Positions 15,129 through 24,109 of a DNA stretch of 64,000 nt are shown in pieces. Source of the stretch: JANXQZ01 sp038225555 (GTDB taxonomy: Bacteria; Acidobacteriota; Terriglobia; Bryobacterales; Bryobacteraceae); NCBI GenBank assembly GCA_038225555.1, contig JBBRRB010000012.1:1-64000 (forward strand), read 5' to 3'. Position 1 is the stretch's first letter; each line of letters opens with the position of its first letter. A program made the translations under genes and the position numbers. Below the pieces are notes generated by a model, which saw nothing but the letters and a program-made list of their open reading frames with translations, did not search any database and had not been told where the DNA came from.

Positions 15129-16505
15129 ATGTGGTTTAGCAGTTCGGGGCGGTCCGCGATGCGGGCCGCCCTTTTCTTTTTGGTCTCGATTCTTCTGGCC
15201 GCCCAGTCGGACGACCTCGCGATCAAGTCGCGCCAAGCAAAAGAGTTGATGGCCCAGGGGCGTTTCGCCGACGCCATCCCGCTCTATCAGGAACTAACCA
15301 AAGCACTTCCCGCCAATACGGGACTTCGGCTGAACCTAGGCATTGCCCTCCAAATGGCCGGATTTCAAAACGAAGCCATTCCTCAATTCGAGCGCGTTTT
15401 GCAAAACGAACCCAATTCTGTGCCAGCTCAAGCCATGCTCGCCAATGGCCTCCTCAGCCTGGACCGTCCAAGGGAAGCTGCCGTTCACTTTCGCAAGCTC
15501 ACCACCCTTACGCCGAACGATCCCCGTGCGTGGTTCGGGCTCGGGCGCAGCTACGAGATGCTGGCAGGCACGTCCTTTGAAGAGTTGACGAAGACAGCCC
15601 AGGGGTCCGCTGAGTGGCTGACTCTGGTCGCCGAATCGCGAGTCGCTCGGCGGCAATACCGGGCGGCCTTTTATTTCTACAAGCAGGCGCTCGAAAAGCA
15701 ATCAACGTTTCGGGACGCACATGCTGGAATCGCGACAGTGTACCGCGCCACAAATCATGCAGACTGGGCTCAGGCCGAGGAGCGGAAGGAAACGGCGCTC
15801 GATTGCGTTCGGGAAAAGGCCGCCTGCGACTTCAAAGCTGGCCGGTTTCTGGAAGCGGCGGCCGCGAAGTCGGCCTATTGGCAGACGCGCGCTTTCAACG
15901 ATCTGGCGAGGCAATCGTTTTCGAAGCTCGGCAAGCTGCCCGAATCCGTGGAACTGCATGCGCTGACGGCGGAGATGATGAGCGGCCATGGCGACTTTCT
16001 GCCTGCTGCCGACGAGTGGCGCGCCGCGTTGAAACTCGCTCCCGGAGACGCGCGGATTGAGCATGAACTCGCCAGGGCTCTTTATGAGGGTCAGGACTAC
16101 GCGAAGGCGCTCCCTATGCTTCGGGATCAGCTCAGAAGAGAACCGGCTTCCACCGATCTGAATTTCTTTGCCGGTGACGCGTACTTGAGATCGGAGCAGC
16201 CCGACCAAGCGCTGCCATATCTGATGACGGCGGTGAAGCTGGAGGCCAAGTTTCTGCCCGCGCACGCGTCGTTGGGGTTAACGCTTATGAGGCTGAATCG
16301 TGCGGCGGAGGCAGTGCCTCATTTGCTGGCCAGCCTGGACTTAGACAACGATGGGAGCCTGCACTATCAGCTATCGCGGGCTTACCAAGCCTCCGGCGAG
16401 ACGGCGAAAGCACGCGAGGCGATGGCTAAATATCAGGAGATTCAGCGCGCGACTGAAGCGTCTAAGCGGGAGTTGGAAGACAAGGTCCAGATCACGGCTC
16501 CGTGA
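15129..16505 (+). CDS. Exported tetratricopeptide-repeat protein
   Basis: This protein of up to 458 residues has a signal sequence (MRAALFFLVSILLAAQ, from an internal ATG at 15159) and many TPR units, e.g. GRFADAIPLYQELTKALPAN, GFQNEAIPQFERVLQNEPNS and DYAKALPMLRDQLRREPAS. TPR arrays mediate protein-protein contacts. Start choice is open: ATG 15129 has a GTGAGG site and lies four bases past the receptor stop, whereas ATG 15159 gives the cleaner signal peptide. The terminator at 15147-15181 overlaps both options. The 3' end overlaps the convergent FG-GAP gene by 14 bp. A partner role with the receptor is inferred from position only. Confidence 0.8.
   Translation: MWFSSSGRSAMRAALFFLVSILLAAQSDDLAIKSRQAKELMAQGRFADAIPLYQELTKALPANTGLRLNLGIALQMAGFQNEAIPQFERVLQNEPNSVPAQAMLANGLLSLDRPREAAVHFRKLTTLTPNDPRAWFGLGRSYEMLAGTSFEELTKTAQGSAEWLTLVAESRVARRQYRAAFYFYKQALEKQSTFRDAHAGIATVYRATNHADWAQAEERKETALDCVREKAACDFKAGRFLEAAAAKSAYWQTRAFNDLARQSFSKLGKLPESVELHALTAEMMSGHGDFLPAADEWRAALKLAPGDARIEHELARALYEGQDYAKALPMLRDQLRREPASTDLNFFAGDAYLRSEQPDQALPYLMTAVKLEAKFLPAHASLGLTLMRLNRAAEAVPHLLASLDLDNDGSLHYQLSRAYQASGETAKAREAMAKYQEIQRATEASKRELEDKVQITAP
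15147..15181 (+). terminator. Intrinsic terminator overlapping the start of the TPR gene
   Basis: An 11-bp G+C-rich stem with one G-U pair (15147-15157 with 15161-15171), a GAT loop and a T-rich tail (TTTTCTTTTT, 15172-15181) form a textbook rho-independent terminator 21 bases after the receptor stop. It lies inside the first codons of the next reading frame: the T-run encodes the Leu-Phe-Phe-Leu core of the signal peptide. It may terminate the receptor transcript or act as an attenuator for the TPR gene. Confidence 0.7.
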
Positions 16506-18117
16506 CTTCAAGTACGCGGTCGGCTTTTATGTTGTCCAGAGTTTGAGTCCGGCCGCTCGGCCATGCGATCACGATCTTCGGCACGGTGCTGATGGACCCA
16601 AGCCCGAAGTGTACGCCAGCGTGGGAGGAACTCGCGTACCCGAGCGAAGTGGTCATGTGATTCGTCTGATTGCCGATCTTGATCACTCCGCCAATCCCGT
16701 CGCGATTGCTCCGGGTTCCGTGCAGTTTTAGAATCAGCCAGTGTCCGGCATTGGGGCTGACGTTTTGCCATAACTCAGCAGGCTCACCGAGGGCTGAGAC
16801 CACCACGTCCAGGCGGCCATCTCCATCAAAGTCAGCAATGGCCGCTCCGCGGTGAGCCCGAATCGCGCCAGCCAGACCCGGGTCGTTCGAATCACCAAAC
16901 TTGCCATTTCCAAGATTCACAAAAACGCTATTCGGCTGCTTGTAGACTGCAGCTTCCACCTTCTCTACCAAGTCGTTCACATGGGAGTTGGCAGTGAACA
17001 GATCCTTCCAGCCGTCGTTGTTGAAGTCGGCGAATGCAGCCGCCCAGCCGGCCCGCCCCCGACTGAGCTGCGCTATGCCGCTCCCGAACGTGGCGTCATG
17101 AAAACTGCCTTTCCCGTCGTTGTGGAAAAGCGGGAACGTCTCGCCATTCAGGGCGGTGACGGCGATATCGGGCAAGCCGTCGTTATCGTAATCGCGAAAA
17201 TCGGAACCCATGCTGGCGACAGGCTTGCCATGATCGAGCAGGGCGACTCCAGACAAAAGCGCCACTTCCTCGAACTTGCCTTTCCCAAGATTGTGGAAGA
17301 GGAAGTTCGGCAGATTGTCATTGGTTATGAAGGCATCCAGCAGTCCGTCCCCGTCGTAATCTGCGAACGCGACTCCCATGCCTCGTCCCCGAAACCGTCC
17401 GATGCCGGATTGTGCCGAGACGTCCTCAAACTTCCCATTCCCAAGATTGCGGTAGAGCTGATTCGGGCGCGGGTCAAAATATTTGGGATGGCAATAGACG
17501 CGGAGCCCTCTCGATGCGTCGCCGCAGAACCGGTCTGTATCAGCCGACCATGCTCCGTAGTTGATGACGATCAGATCGAGCCGACCGTCGTTGTCGAAAT
17601 CGAACCAGCCTGCTGCAACGCTCCATTCGTCGCTCTTGATTCCGGATTTGGCGGTGACGTCTTCAAACTTGCCGTTGCCAAGGTTGCGATAAAGCTTGTT
17701 CTGATGCACGCCCGCGACGAACAGGTCTACGTTGCCATCGTTATCGAAATCGCCAGCCGCGACTCCCATCGAATAGCCTTCCCCTGACAGCCCTGACTGT
17801 GCGGTGACGTCGCGAAATTTCCAATTGCCTTCGTTGTGGAAGAGGCGGTTGGCGTACCTCGGCGAATCCTTTTTGAGCGAGGGAACCGCGGCGCCGTTGG
17901 TGAAGAAAATATCGGGCCGGCCGTCGTTATCGTAATCGAACGCCGCTACCCCGCCAGGCATGGTCTCGATGAGTTGCTTGTGCGCGGTGGGGGAGTTTTC
18001 GAGAGTGAAGGTCAGACCGGAGGCGTCGGCGCTGTTGCGGAAGCGTATGGGAGAGGGTTGAGCGGCCAGCTGCAGCGCGAGAACTTCAAGCCCCAGAATA
18101 GCCAGCCAAATTTTCAT
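16492..18117 (-). CDS. FG-GAP repeat / ASPIC-UnbV (CRTAC1-type) exported protein
   Basis: This 541-residue protein has a signal peptide (MKIWLAILGLEVLALQLAAQ) and repeated FG-GAP/VCBS blades with calcium-type DxDxDG loops (FDYDNDGRPDIFF, GDFDNDGNVDLFV, DFDNDGRLDLIV, ADYDGDGLLDAFI, ADFDGDGRLDVVV). An ASPIC/UnbV end follows (HWLILKLHGTRSNRDGIGG, VHFGLG, IVIAWPSG). Such seven-bladed propellers are extracellular or periplasmic adhesion or scaffold proteins, abundant in Acidobacteria and Planctomycetes. The gene converges on and overlaps the TPR gene by 14 bp. Confidence 0.87.
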   Translation of the reverse strand: MKIWLAILGLEVLALQLAAQPSPIRFRNSADASGLTFTLENSPTAHKQLIETMPGGVAAFDYDNDGRPDIFFTNGAAVPSLKKDSPRYANRLFHNEGNWKFRDVTAQSGLSGEGYSMGVAAGDFDNDGNVDLFVAGVHQNKLYRNLGNGKFEDVTAKSGIKSDEWSVAAGWFDFDNDGRLDLIVINYGAWSADTDRFCGDASRGLRVYCHPKYFDPRPNQLYRNLGNGKFEDVSAQSGIGRFRGRGMGVAFADYDGDGLLDAFITNDNLPNFLFHNLGKGKFEEVALLSGVALLDHGKPVASMGSDFRDYDNDGLPDIAVTALNGETFPLFHNDGKGSFHDATFGSGIAQLSRGRAGWAAAFADFNNDGWKDLFTANSHVNDLVEKVEAAVYKQPNSVFVNLGNGKFGDSNDPGLAGAIRAHRGAAIADFDGDGRLDVVVSALGEPAELWQNVSPNAGHWLILKLHGTRSNRDGIGGVIKIGNQTNHMTTSLGYASSSHAGVHFGLGSISTVPKIVIAWPSGRTQTLDNIKADRVLEVTEP

Positions 18118-18172
18118 GATTTCGTAACGCTTCTTGCCGAAAGCAAGCCAAAGCTCGCGGCGTCTATAGAGA

Positions 18173-19885
18173 GTGCGATTTCTTGCATTGGCAACGGACT
18201 ACGATGGAACTCTGGCGCATGACGGATTGGTAAACGCCGACACTCTGGAAGCATTGTGCCGCTTTCGGGAGTCCGGGCGCAAGCTCATTCTCGTTACGGG
18301 CCGCCGGCTCGGCGAACTGCAAGCGACCTTTCCCGAACTGGACGCGTCTTTCGACATGGTGGTCGCCGAGAATGGCGCGCTACTTTACACTCCCAGCACG
18401 CAGGAAGAGAAGGACCTAAGCGAACCTGCTTCCGATGTATTCGTGGCGGCTCTGCGACAACGGAAAGTCTCACCCCTGGCAATCGGGCGTGGGATCGTAG
18501 CCACTCTTGACAGTGAGAAAGAGAAGGTCCTCGAAACCATCTCCGACCTCGGACTCGAACTCCAGGTCATCTTCAACAAGGGCGCATTGATGGTGCTGCC
18601 CTCCGGCGTGAATAAAGCTTCGGGCCTGGATGCCGCCCTGAAGCTGATGAAATTATCCGCGCACAACACGGTCGCCGTTGGGGACGCGGAGAACGATCAC
18701 ACGTTCATGAAATTTTGCGAGTGTTCGGCTGCCGTTGCGAACGCGCTCACTTCTGTCAAGGAGCGGGCGGACATTGTGCTGACCCTTGATCATGGCCGCG
18801 GCGTTGCTGAGTTGATGACTCACATCCTCGATAACGACTTGGCCCACGTTGAATTGGCCCGTCACGAGATTTTGCTCGGAACCCGCGAAGATGGCGAAGA
18901 GTTGCGGCTGCCCGCGTATGGGGGCGGACTGCTGATCGCAGGCACCTCGGGCGGGGGGAAAAGCACTCTCACGACGGGGCTGCTTGAACGTTTGGCCGAA
19001 TCGCGATATCAGTTCTGCGCCATGGATCCCGAAGGCGATTATCAGACGTTTGAAGGTGCAGTCATGTTGGGAGACGCTAAACATGGTCCAACAGCCGACG
19101 AGATCTTAGGCGTGCTGGACGATCCTGGCCGCAGTGTAATTGTGAACCTGATGGGCGTGACGTTCGAGAAGCGTCCCGAGTGGTTCGAATGCCTCCTTCC
19201 CCGCCTTCAGGAGCAGCGCGCTAAGACTGGTCGGCCGCATTGGATTCTGGTCGATGAGGCTCACCATCTGCTGCCCTCCACTTGGGAATCGGCCGGGGTG
19301 GTTCTCCCGAAAGAGATGACGAACCTCATCTTAATTACGATGGAACCGGGTCATATCGCAAGTCCCGTCCTGTCGTCTATCGGCATGATTGTCGCTGTAG
19401 GATCTGATCCGAAGAACACTTTGACGTCCTTCGCGCAAGCGGTCGGCGTCGAACCACCCGAAGTGAGCGATTCGGAGCTGCCGAAAGGCACTGGACTGGC
19501 TTGGTGGAAGGATGGCCGTCAAGCGCCGGTTCGGTTCCAAGTAGCGCCTTGCAAGACAGAGCGAGTCCGCCACAGCCGCAAGTATGCCGAAGCTGAGTTG
19601 ACGCCGGATCGCAGCTTCTTCTTCCGCGGACCGGAAGGGAAGCTAAACCTGCGCGCTCAAAATCTCGTAAATTTCTTGCAGTTGATGGACGGCGTGGATG
19701 AGCAAACCTGGCTGCATCACTCTCAAAGCGGCGAAATATCCGCTTGGTTCCGGAAGAACATCAAGAACGACGAATTAGCTGACGAGGCCGAGAAAATCGA
19801 GCATGAGAGCCACAGCGACAGTGCCGATCAGAGCCGGGCAAAGTTTCGCGAATTAATCGAAGCGCGTTACACGATTCCTGGGTAG
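18173..19885 (+). CDS. HAD-IIB phosphatase fused to HerA-like/DUF87 ATPase
   Basis: Residues 1 to about 225 form a HAD hydrolase of the Cof/sugar-phosphatase type: nucleophile motif DYDGT (9-13), VTGR, the Lys near KASGLDAAL and GDAENDHTF. Residues about 235-470 form a HerA/DUF87-type P-loop ATPase: Walker A GTSGGGKST (about 257-265) and Walker B WILVDEAHH (about 357-365). A charged C-terminal region of about 100 residues follows. The two halves are in one uninterrupted frame. What links a small-molecule phosphatase to an ATP-driven motor-like domain is unknown; ATPase control of a phosphatase is one guess. It is divergent from the FG-GAP gene and convergent with the permease. Confidence 0.8.
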   Translation: MRFLALATDYDGTLAHDGLVNADTLEALCRFRESGRKLILVTGRRLGELQATFPELDASFDMVVAENGALLYTPSTQEEKDLSEPASDVFVAALRQRKVSPLAIGRGIVATLDSEKEKVLETISDLGLELQVIFNKGALMVLPSGVNKASGLDAALKLMKLSAHNTVAVGDAENDHTFMKFCECSAAVANALTSVKERADIVLTLDHGRGVAELMTHILDNDLAHVELARHEILLGTREDGEELRLPAYGGGLLIAGTSGGGKSTLTTGLLERLAESRYQFCAMDPEGDYQTFEGAVMLGDAKHGPTADEILGVLDDPGRSVIVNLMGVTFEKRPEWFECLLPRLQEQRAKTGRPHWILVDEAHHLLPSTWESAGVVLPKEMTNLILITMEPGHIASPVLSSIGMIVAVGSDPKNTLTSFAQAVGVEPPEVSDSELPKGTGLAWWKDGRQAPVRFQVAPCKTERVRHSRKYAEAELTPDRSFFFRGPEGKLNLRAQNLVNFLQLMDGVDEQTWLHHSQSGEISAWFRKNIKNDELADEAEKIEHESHSDSADQSRAKFRELIEARYTIPG

Positions 19886-19890
19886 TAAAT

Positions 19891-21483
19891 CTAACCCCGC
19901 TTGAGAGCGGCCTGCACGCGGCTGTGTTTCTGTCCGTACGCGAAATAAATCACCAAGCCAATTGCCAGCCAAATAATTAGACGAGCCCAGTTGAGCCATC
20001 CGAGCTTGTACATCATATAGCCATTGAACAGCACTCCCAGAATCGGGACCAGCGGGACCCAGGGCGTGCGGAATGGCCGGTTCTGGGCGGGATCGGTGCG
20101 CCGCAAGACCAGGACTGCAATACAAACGATCACGAAAGCCAGCAGGGTTCCGATGTTCACCATCTTGCCAATGTCGTCGATGGGCGTGAGGCTTCCGACT
20201 ACCGCAGCCAAGACACCCACGAGGATGGTGTTTTTCCAAGGCGTCCGAAACTTGGGGTGGATTGCGGCAAAGAAGCGCTGAGGCAGCAATCCGTCGTTGG
20301 CCATCGCATACAAGACGCGCGTTTGGCCAAGCAGCATTACCAGCATCACGCTAGTGAGTCCGGCCAGCGCGCCGATCGTGATCACGTGCGAAGGTCCAAC
20401 CAGCCCGCGGTCGAGGAACGCACGCGCGATTGGCGCTTCGATATTAATGTCGCGCCACGGAACCATCCCAGTCAGCACAGCCGCGACTGCGATATACAAA
20501 GCGGTGCAGATCAGCAAAGAAGCGATGATCCCGATTGGCAAATCCCGCTGCGGGTTCTTGGCTTCCTGGGCGGTTGTCGATACGGCGTCGAATCCGATAT
20601 AGGCGAAGAATATGTACGCGGCCCCGGCCCCGATTCCGGAGAAGCCAAACGGCGCAAACGTAGACCAATCAGCACCCCAATTCGCTTTGTTGATGTAAGT
20701 AATGCCAAGGCCAATGACGAACAGGACAACTCCAACCTTGATGATGACGATGACCGCGTTGAACTGCGCGCTTTCTTTGATGCCAACGGTGAGGATTGCC
20801 GTGATTACCAATGCGATCAAGAATGCAGGCAGGTTAAAGCCAACTTCCACGCCAAATATATGCGGCGCGTTCAGCAGGTCGTGCGCTCGCTGAACCAGCT
20901 CGGGAGAGTGCGCTTCGGCAATCGCCATCACTTTTTGGATAAATGCCTGGGTCCCCGGTACAAGCGTGCTATCGGAGGTCTGGGCCATCTGACGGGCAAT
21001 GATCCCCTCGGCAGTGCGAAGCGCGGTCCAGTGGTCATAAGCAAGCCAGAGGGGCATCTTGATGTTGAAAATGTTCAGCAGCTCGATAAAGTGATTTGAC
21101 CAGCCCGAAGAGACTGTGCTCGCTCCCATCGCATATTCCAGCGTCAAGTCCCAGCCGATGATCCAGGCAAAGATCTCGCCAAGCGTAGCGTATGCGTAGG
21201 TGTAAGCGCTGCCCGCGAGCGGAATCATGGCAGCAAATTCCGCGTAGCAGAGCGCCGCGAAAGCGCACCCGAGTCCCGACAAGACAAAGGACAGCATCAG
21301 GCCGGGTCCGGCGTAGTGGGCACCCAGCCCCGCCATTACGAAAATGCCGGCCCCAATTACCGCGCCCACTCCTAAGGCCGTCAGCTGGAGGACTCCCAGT
21401 GTGCGTTTTAAGCTGTGTTCGCCCGTTTCCCGAGCTTCCTCGACGAGCAGGTTCAGCGGCTTTCTAGCCAGCAAGTTGGGCAT
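19891..21483 (-). CDS. APC-family amino acid permease
   Basis: This 530-residue integral membrane protein has about 12-14 hydrophobic segments and APC signatures near the N terminus (GVGAVIGAGIFVMAG, SFVLSGLGCAFAALCYAEFA, GSAYTYAYATLGEIFAWIIGW). An FIGFDAVSTTAQEAKNPQRDLP loop also fits cationic amino acid transporters of the CAT/YfnA type. It probably takes up amino acids in symport with protons. A large loop of about 60 residues between helices around residue 140-200 is longer than usual. It ends six bases from the convergent HAD-ATPase stop. Confidence 0.87.
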   Translation of the reverse strand: MPNLLARKPLNLLVEEARETGEHSLKRTLGVLQLTALGVGAVIGAGIFVMAGLGAHYAGPGLMLSFVLSGLGCAFAALCYAEFAAMIPLAGSAYTYAYATLGEIFAWIIGWDLTLEYAMGASTVSSGWSNHFIELLNIFNIKMPLWLAYDHWTALRTAEGIIARQMAQTSDSTLVPGTQAFIQKVMAIAEAHSPELVQRAHDLLNAPHIFGVEVGFNLPAFLIALVITAILTVGIKESAQFNAVIVIIKVGVVLFVIGLGITYINKANWGADWSTFAPFGFSGIGAGAAYIFFAYIGFDAVSTTAQEAKNPQRDLPIGIIASLLICTALYIAVAAVLTGMVPWRDINIEAPIARAFLDRGLVGPSHVITIGALAGLTSVMLVMLLGQTRVLYAMANDGLLPQRFFAAIHPKFRTPWKNTILVGVLAAVVGSLTPIDDIGKMVNIGTLLAFVIVCIAVLVLRRTDPAQNRPFRTPWVPLVPILGVLFNGYMMYKLGWLNWARLIIWLAIGLVIYFAYGQKHSRVQAALKRG

Positions 21484-21581
21484 TAGTACTAATGAGCTCC
21501 CGGTGATTTCGAATCGTGCAGCCGACGCAATATTGTGACACAGTTCGGATTAGCAAATCATGTTAGCGTGACAGAAGAACG

Positions 21582-22715
21582 ATGCGGAAGAAGGCAGCTT
21601 GCGAAATTGAAAACCAACTCGCGGCCCGCCGTCAGCAGCGCGGATTCACGGCAGCCGCATTGGCCGAGATGGCCGGGGTTAGTCGGCAGACTATTTACGC
21701 CATCGAAGCGGGGAACTACGTTCCCAACACGCTGCTCGCGCTAAAGCTCTCACGAATCCTCGAATCGAAGGTGGAGGAGTTGTTCATATTGGCGAACGAT
21801 GCAGCCGAGCCTCCCCTGCGCCATGAGCAAGTGGAGTTGCTGGCAGGCGCCGAACCTCCTCAGCCCGGCCAGCCGGTCCAACTATGCCGCGTGGATCAGC
21901 GTATGCTGGCAACCGCTCCAGCCCCTCTACGCTGGTATTTCCCGGCCAGCGACGGCGTTGTCGCAAGCGGCGTAAAGCATCAGCGGACCAAGGTTCAGAT
22001 CTTCCACCCTCAAGAGGAGTTCTCAAATCGCATCCTCGTGGCTGGGTGCGACCCGGGCATCTCCGTCCTCGCCCGCCATGTGCAGACAGCTGGCATCGAC
22101 TTGGTGCTCGCTCACCGGAATAGCTCCCAATCGCTGGAATTGCTGAAGGACGGCTGCATTCACGTTGCTGGGACCCACCTCCGCGACGAACCCACCGGAG
22201 AGTCCAACCTTCCCGAGATCGGCCGTTTGTTCTCCAAACAGTCTGTTGCGGTGATCTCCTTCGCAGTGTGGGAGGAAGGGATCGTCACCGCGCGAGGCAA
22301 TCCGAAAGGCATTCAGGGAATCGAGGATTTCGCCCGAGCGGATGTGCAGATCGTCAACCGCGAATCGGGCGCTGGCACGCGCAGGCTGCTCGATTCGAAT
22401 CTCAAGCGGCTCGGAATAGATGTCGGCAATGTGCAAGGTTATAATCGGATCGCCCCGGGCCATTTACCCGCCGCATGGCATGTGCAATCCGGCATGGCCG
22501 ATTGCTGCATCGCTACTCGCGCTGCCGCCCGGCTGTTCGGCCTTGGCTTTCTCCCCCTCGTCAGCGAACGCTACGATTTGGCGATCCGTACGCGGCACCT
22601 GGACATTCCGGCGATTCAAACAATGCTCGATGTCCTCAGCCGGTCCAGCTTCCGCCGCGAGCTGGAAAGCTTGGGGGGGTACGATACTAGAGCCGCTGGA
22701 CAAAGAATGCTCTAG
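21582..22715 (+). CDS. XRE-type regulator with periplasmic-binding-like sensor domain
   Basis: Residues about 8-65 form a helix-turn-helix of the XRE family (QLAARRQQRGFTAAALAEMAGVSRQTIYAIEAG). Residues about 150-350 resemble the PBP-like domain (PF12727 type) related to molybdate/tungstate-binding proteins: DPGISVLARH, NRESGAGTRRLLD and HVQSGMADCCIA. Proteins of this build are one-component regulators, likely sensing an oxyanion or molybdopterin-linked ligand. No molybdate transporter lies next to it here, so target and ligand are unknown. The permease is divergent with a 98-bp shared intergenic region and could be a target. Confidence 0.75.
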   Translation: MRKKAACEIENQLAARRQQRGFTAAALAEMAGVSRQTIYAIEAGNYVPNTLLALKLSRILESKVEELFILANDAAEPPLRHEQVELLAGAEPPQPGQPVQLCRVDQRMLATAPAPLRWYFPASDGVVASGVKHQRTKVQIFHPQEEFSNRILVAGCDPGISVLARHVQTAGIDLVLAHRNSSQSLELLKDGCIHVAGTHLRDEPTGESNLPEIGRLFSKQSVAVISFAVWEEGIVTARGNPKGIQGIEDFARADVQIVNRESGAGTRRLLDSNLKRLGIDVGNVQGYNRIAPGHLPAAWHVQSGMADCCIATRAAARLFGLGFLPLVSERYDLAIRTRHLDIPAIQTMLDVLSRSSFRRELESLGGYDTRAAGQRML

Positions 22716-22749
22716 GAGCGGCTCGCCGGTCTGCTACCATCGACTTTTA

Positions 22750-24096
22750 ATGCACAAATATTGTCTTCAGATTGCCTTCCTGGCGATCACTGTTTGCGCT
22801 TTGGCGACCGACGGATTCGCTGGTTCGGCATCGGTGGATTCGGGTTATGCGGGCGCTCCCGGCGAGCAGAATTGCTCGTTTTGTCATCTGAGCGGCAACG
22901 CATTCGGCAACATAAAGGTTACTCTGACGACTGGTGGATTCTACACTCCTGGCGCCAAACAGCGGCTCACCGTAACTGTCGCCGACCCCAGCAAGGTCCA
23001 GTGGGGCTTTCAATTGACCGCTCGCCAAACCAACAGCACCAGCACGCAGGCAGGCTCCTTCACTCCTATCGATCCAAACACGCAGGTGGTGTGCAACGAA
23101 ACCTCGCTTACCGCTTCGAAACAGCAGTTTGGCACATCGCCCTGCCCGTCTTCAAAGCCGCTGCAATGGATTGAGCACACGCCGCTTGGGAATTTTGCCG
23201 GCCAGCAAGGTATGGCGTCCTGGCAGTTCGATTGGCTGCCGCCCTCCACTAACGTCGGGAGCGTCACTCTTTACGTCGCGGGAGTGGCTTCGATCGGTGG
23301 CGGGAACGATAACGTTTACACACAGAAGTACGTGCTGACCGTACCCCTGCCGAATCAGCCCAACGTCACGAGCGCGGTAAACGGAGCGAGTTACCAGGGC
23401 ACGATATCGCCGGGTTCCTGGGTGACCATTGGGGGCGCGAACCTTGCAAATTCAACTCGTGGCTTGGGCTCGGACGACATTATCAAAGGCTCTCTGCCAA
23501 CCCAGTTGGATGGCGTAGGCGTAACCATCGATGGCAAGCCGGCCTTTGTCGAATACGTAAGCCCCACTCAGCTCAATGTGCTCGCGCCATTAACGATTTC
23601 CTCGGGCGCGGGACTCCAAGTTCAAGTGACGAATAACGGCTTGGTGAGCAATCCGGGCACGGTGTCCGCTCAGTCCGCAGCGCCCGCTCTGTTCGAATGG
23701 AACAACAAATACTCGGTCGCCACTCGCACGGACTTTAGTTTGGTTGGCCCGCCGAATCTTTTCCAGGGCGCAACCACTGTTCCCGCCCGGCCCGGCGATG
23801 TCGTTATCTTATGGGCAACGGGGCTCGGGGCCACCACGCCAGCCGTGGCCAACGGGCAGTTGACTCCGACCGGCGCCGCCTTTTCGGTTAGCCGTCCGCC
23901 GTCGGTCATGATCGGAGGGGTATCGGCGCAGGTAATCGGCGCGGCGCTGGCAACCGGATTCGCAGGCCTGTACCAGATTGCGGTACAAATTCCGAACGGG
24001 CTCGCTGACGGAGATCAGCCGGTTACCTTGACTTCGAACAGCGCGACGAGTCCGGCGGGAGTGTTTCTCACAATTCGCGCGGCCTCGGCCAACTAA
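22750..24096 (+). CDS. Secreted choice-of-anchor V protein with Solibacter C-terminal domain
   Basis: This 448-residue protein starts at ATG 22750, where a signal peptide begins (MHKYCLQIAFLAITVCALA); the frame is open upstream but overlaps the regulator. GYAGAPGEQNCSFCH followed by a beta-sandwich (about 30-190) is the reeler-like choice-of-anchor V domain, whose CxxCH motif could hold haem. Residues about 200-448 (VTSAVNGASYQGTISPGSWVTIGG, GLYQIAVQIP) match the Solibacter C-terminal type (TIGR03437). It is probably extracellular or envelope bound with unknown role. Confidence 0.8.
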   Translation: MHKYCLQIAFLAITVCALATDGFAGSASVDSGYAGAPGEQNCSFCHLSGNAFGNIKVTLTTGGFYTPGAKQRLTVTVADPSKVQWGFQLTARQTNSTSTQAGSFTPIDPNTQVVCNETSLTASKQQFGTSPCPSSKPLQWIEHTPLGNFAGQQGMASWQFDWLPPSTNVGSVTLYVAGVASIGGGNDNVYTQKYVLTVPLPNQPNVTSAVNGASYQGTISPGSWVTIGGANLANSTRGLGSDDIIKGSLPTQLDGVGVTIDGKPAFVEYVSPTQLNVLAPLTISSGAGLQVQVTNNGLVSNPGTVSAQSAAPALFEWNNKYSVATRTDFSLVGPPNLFQGATTVPARPGDVVILWATGLGATTPAVANGQLTPTGAAFSVSRPPSVMIGGVSAQVIGAALATGFAGLYQIAVQIPNGLADGDQPVTLTSNSATSPAGVFLTIRAASAN

Positions 24097-24109
24097 CGAG
24101 GTACCGCGT

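Noticed and set aside
16852..17787. 311-residue plus-strand frame opposite the FG-GAP gene
   Set aside because: Mirror of the DxDxDG-rich coding sequence; the minus-strand protein has clear signal peptide and blades.
20257..21099. 280-residue plus-strand frame opposite the permease
   Set aside because: Charged, low-hydrophobicity shadow of the membrane protein gene.
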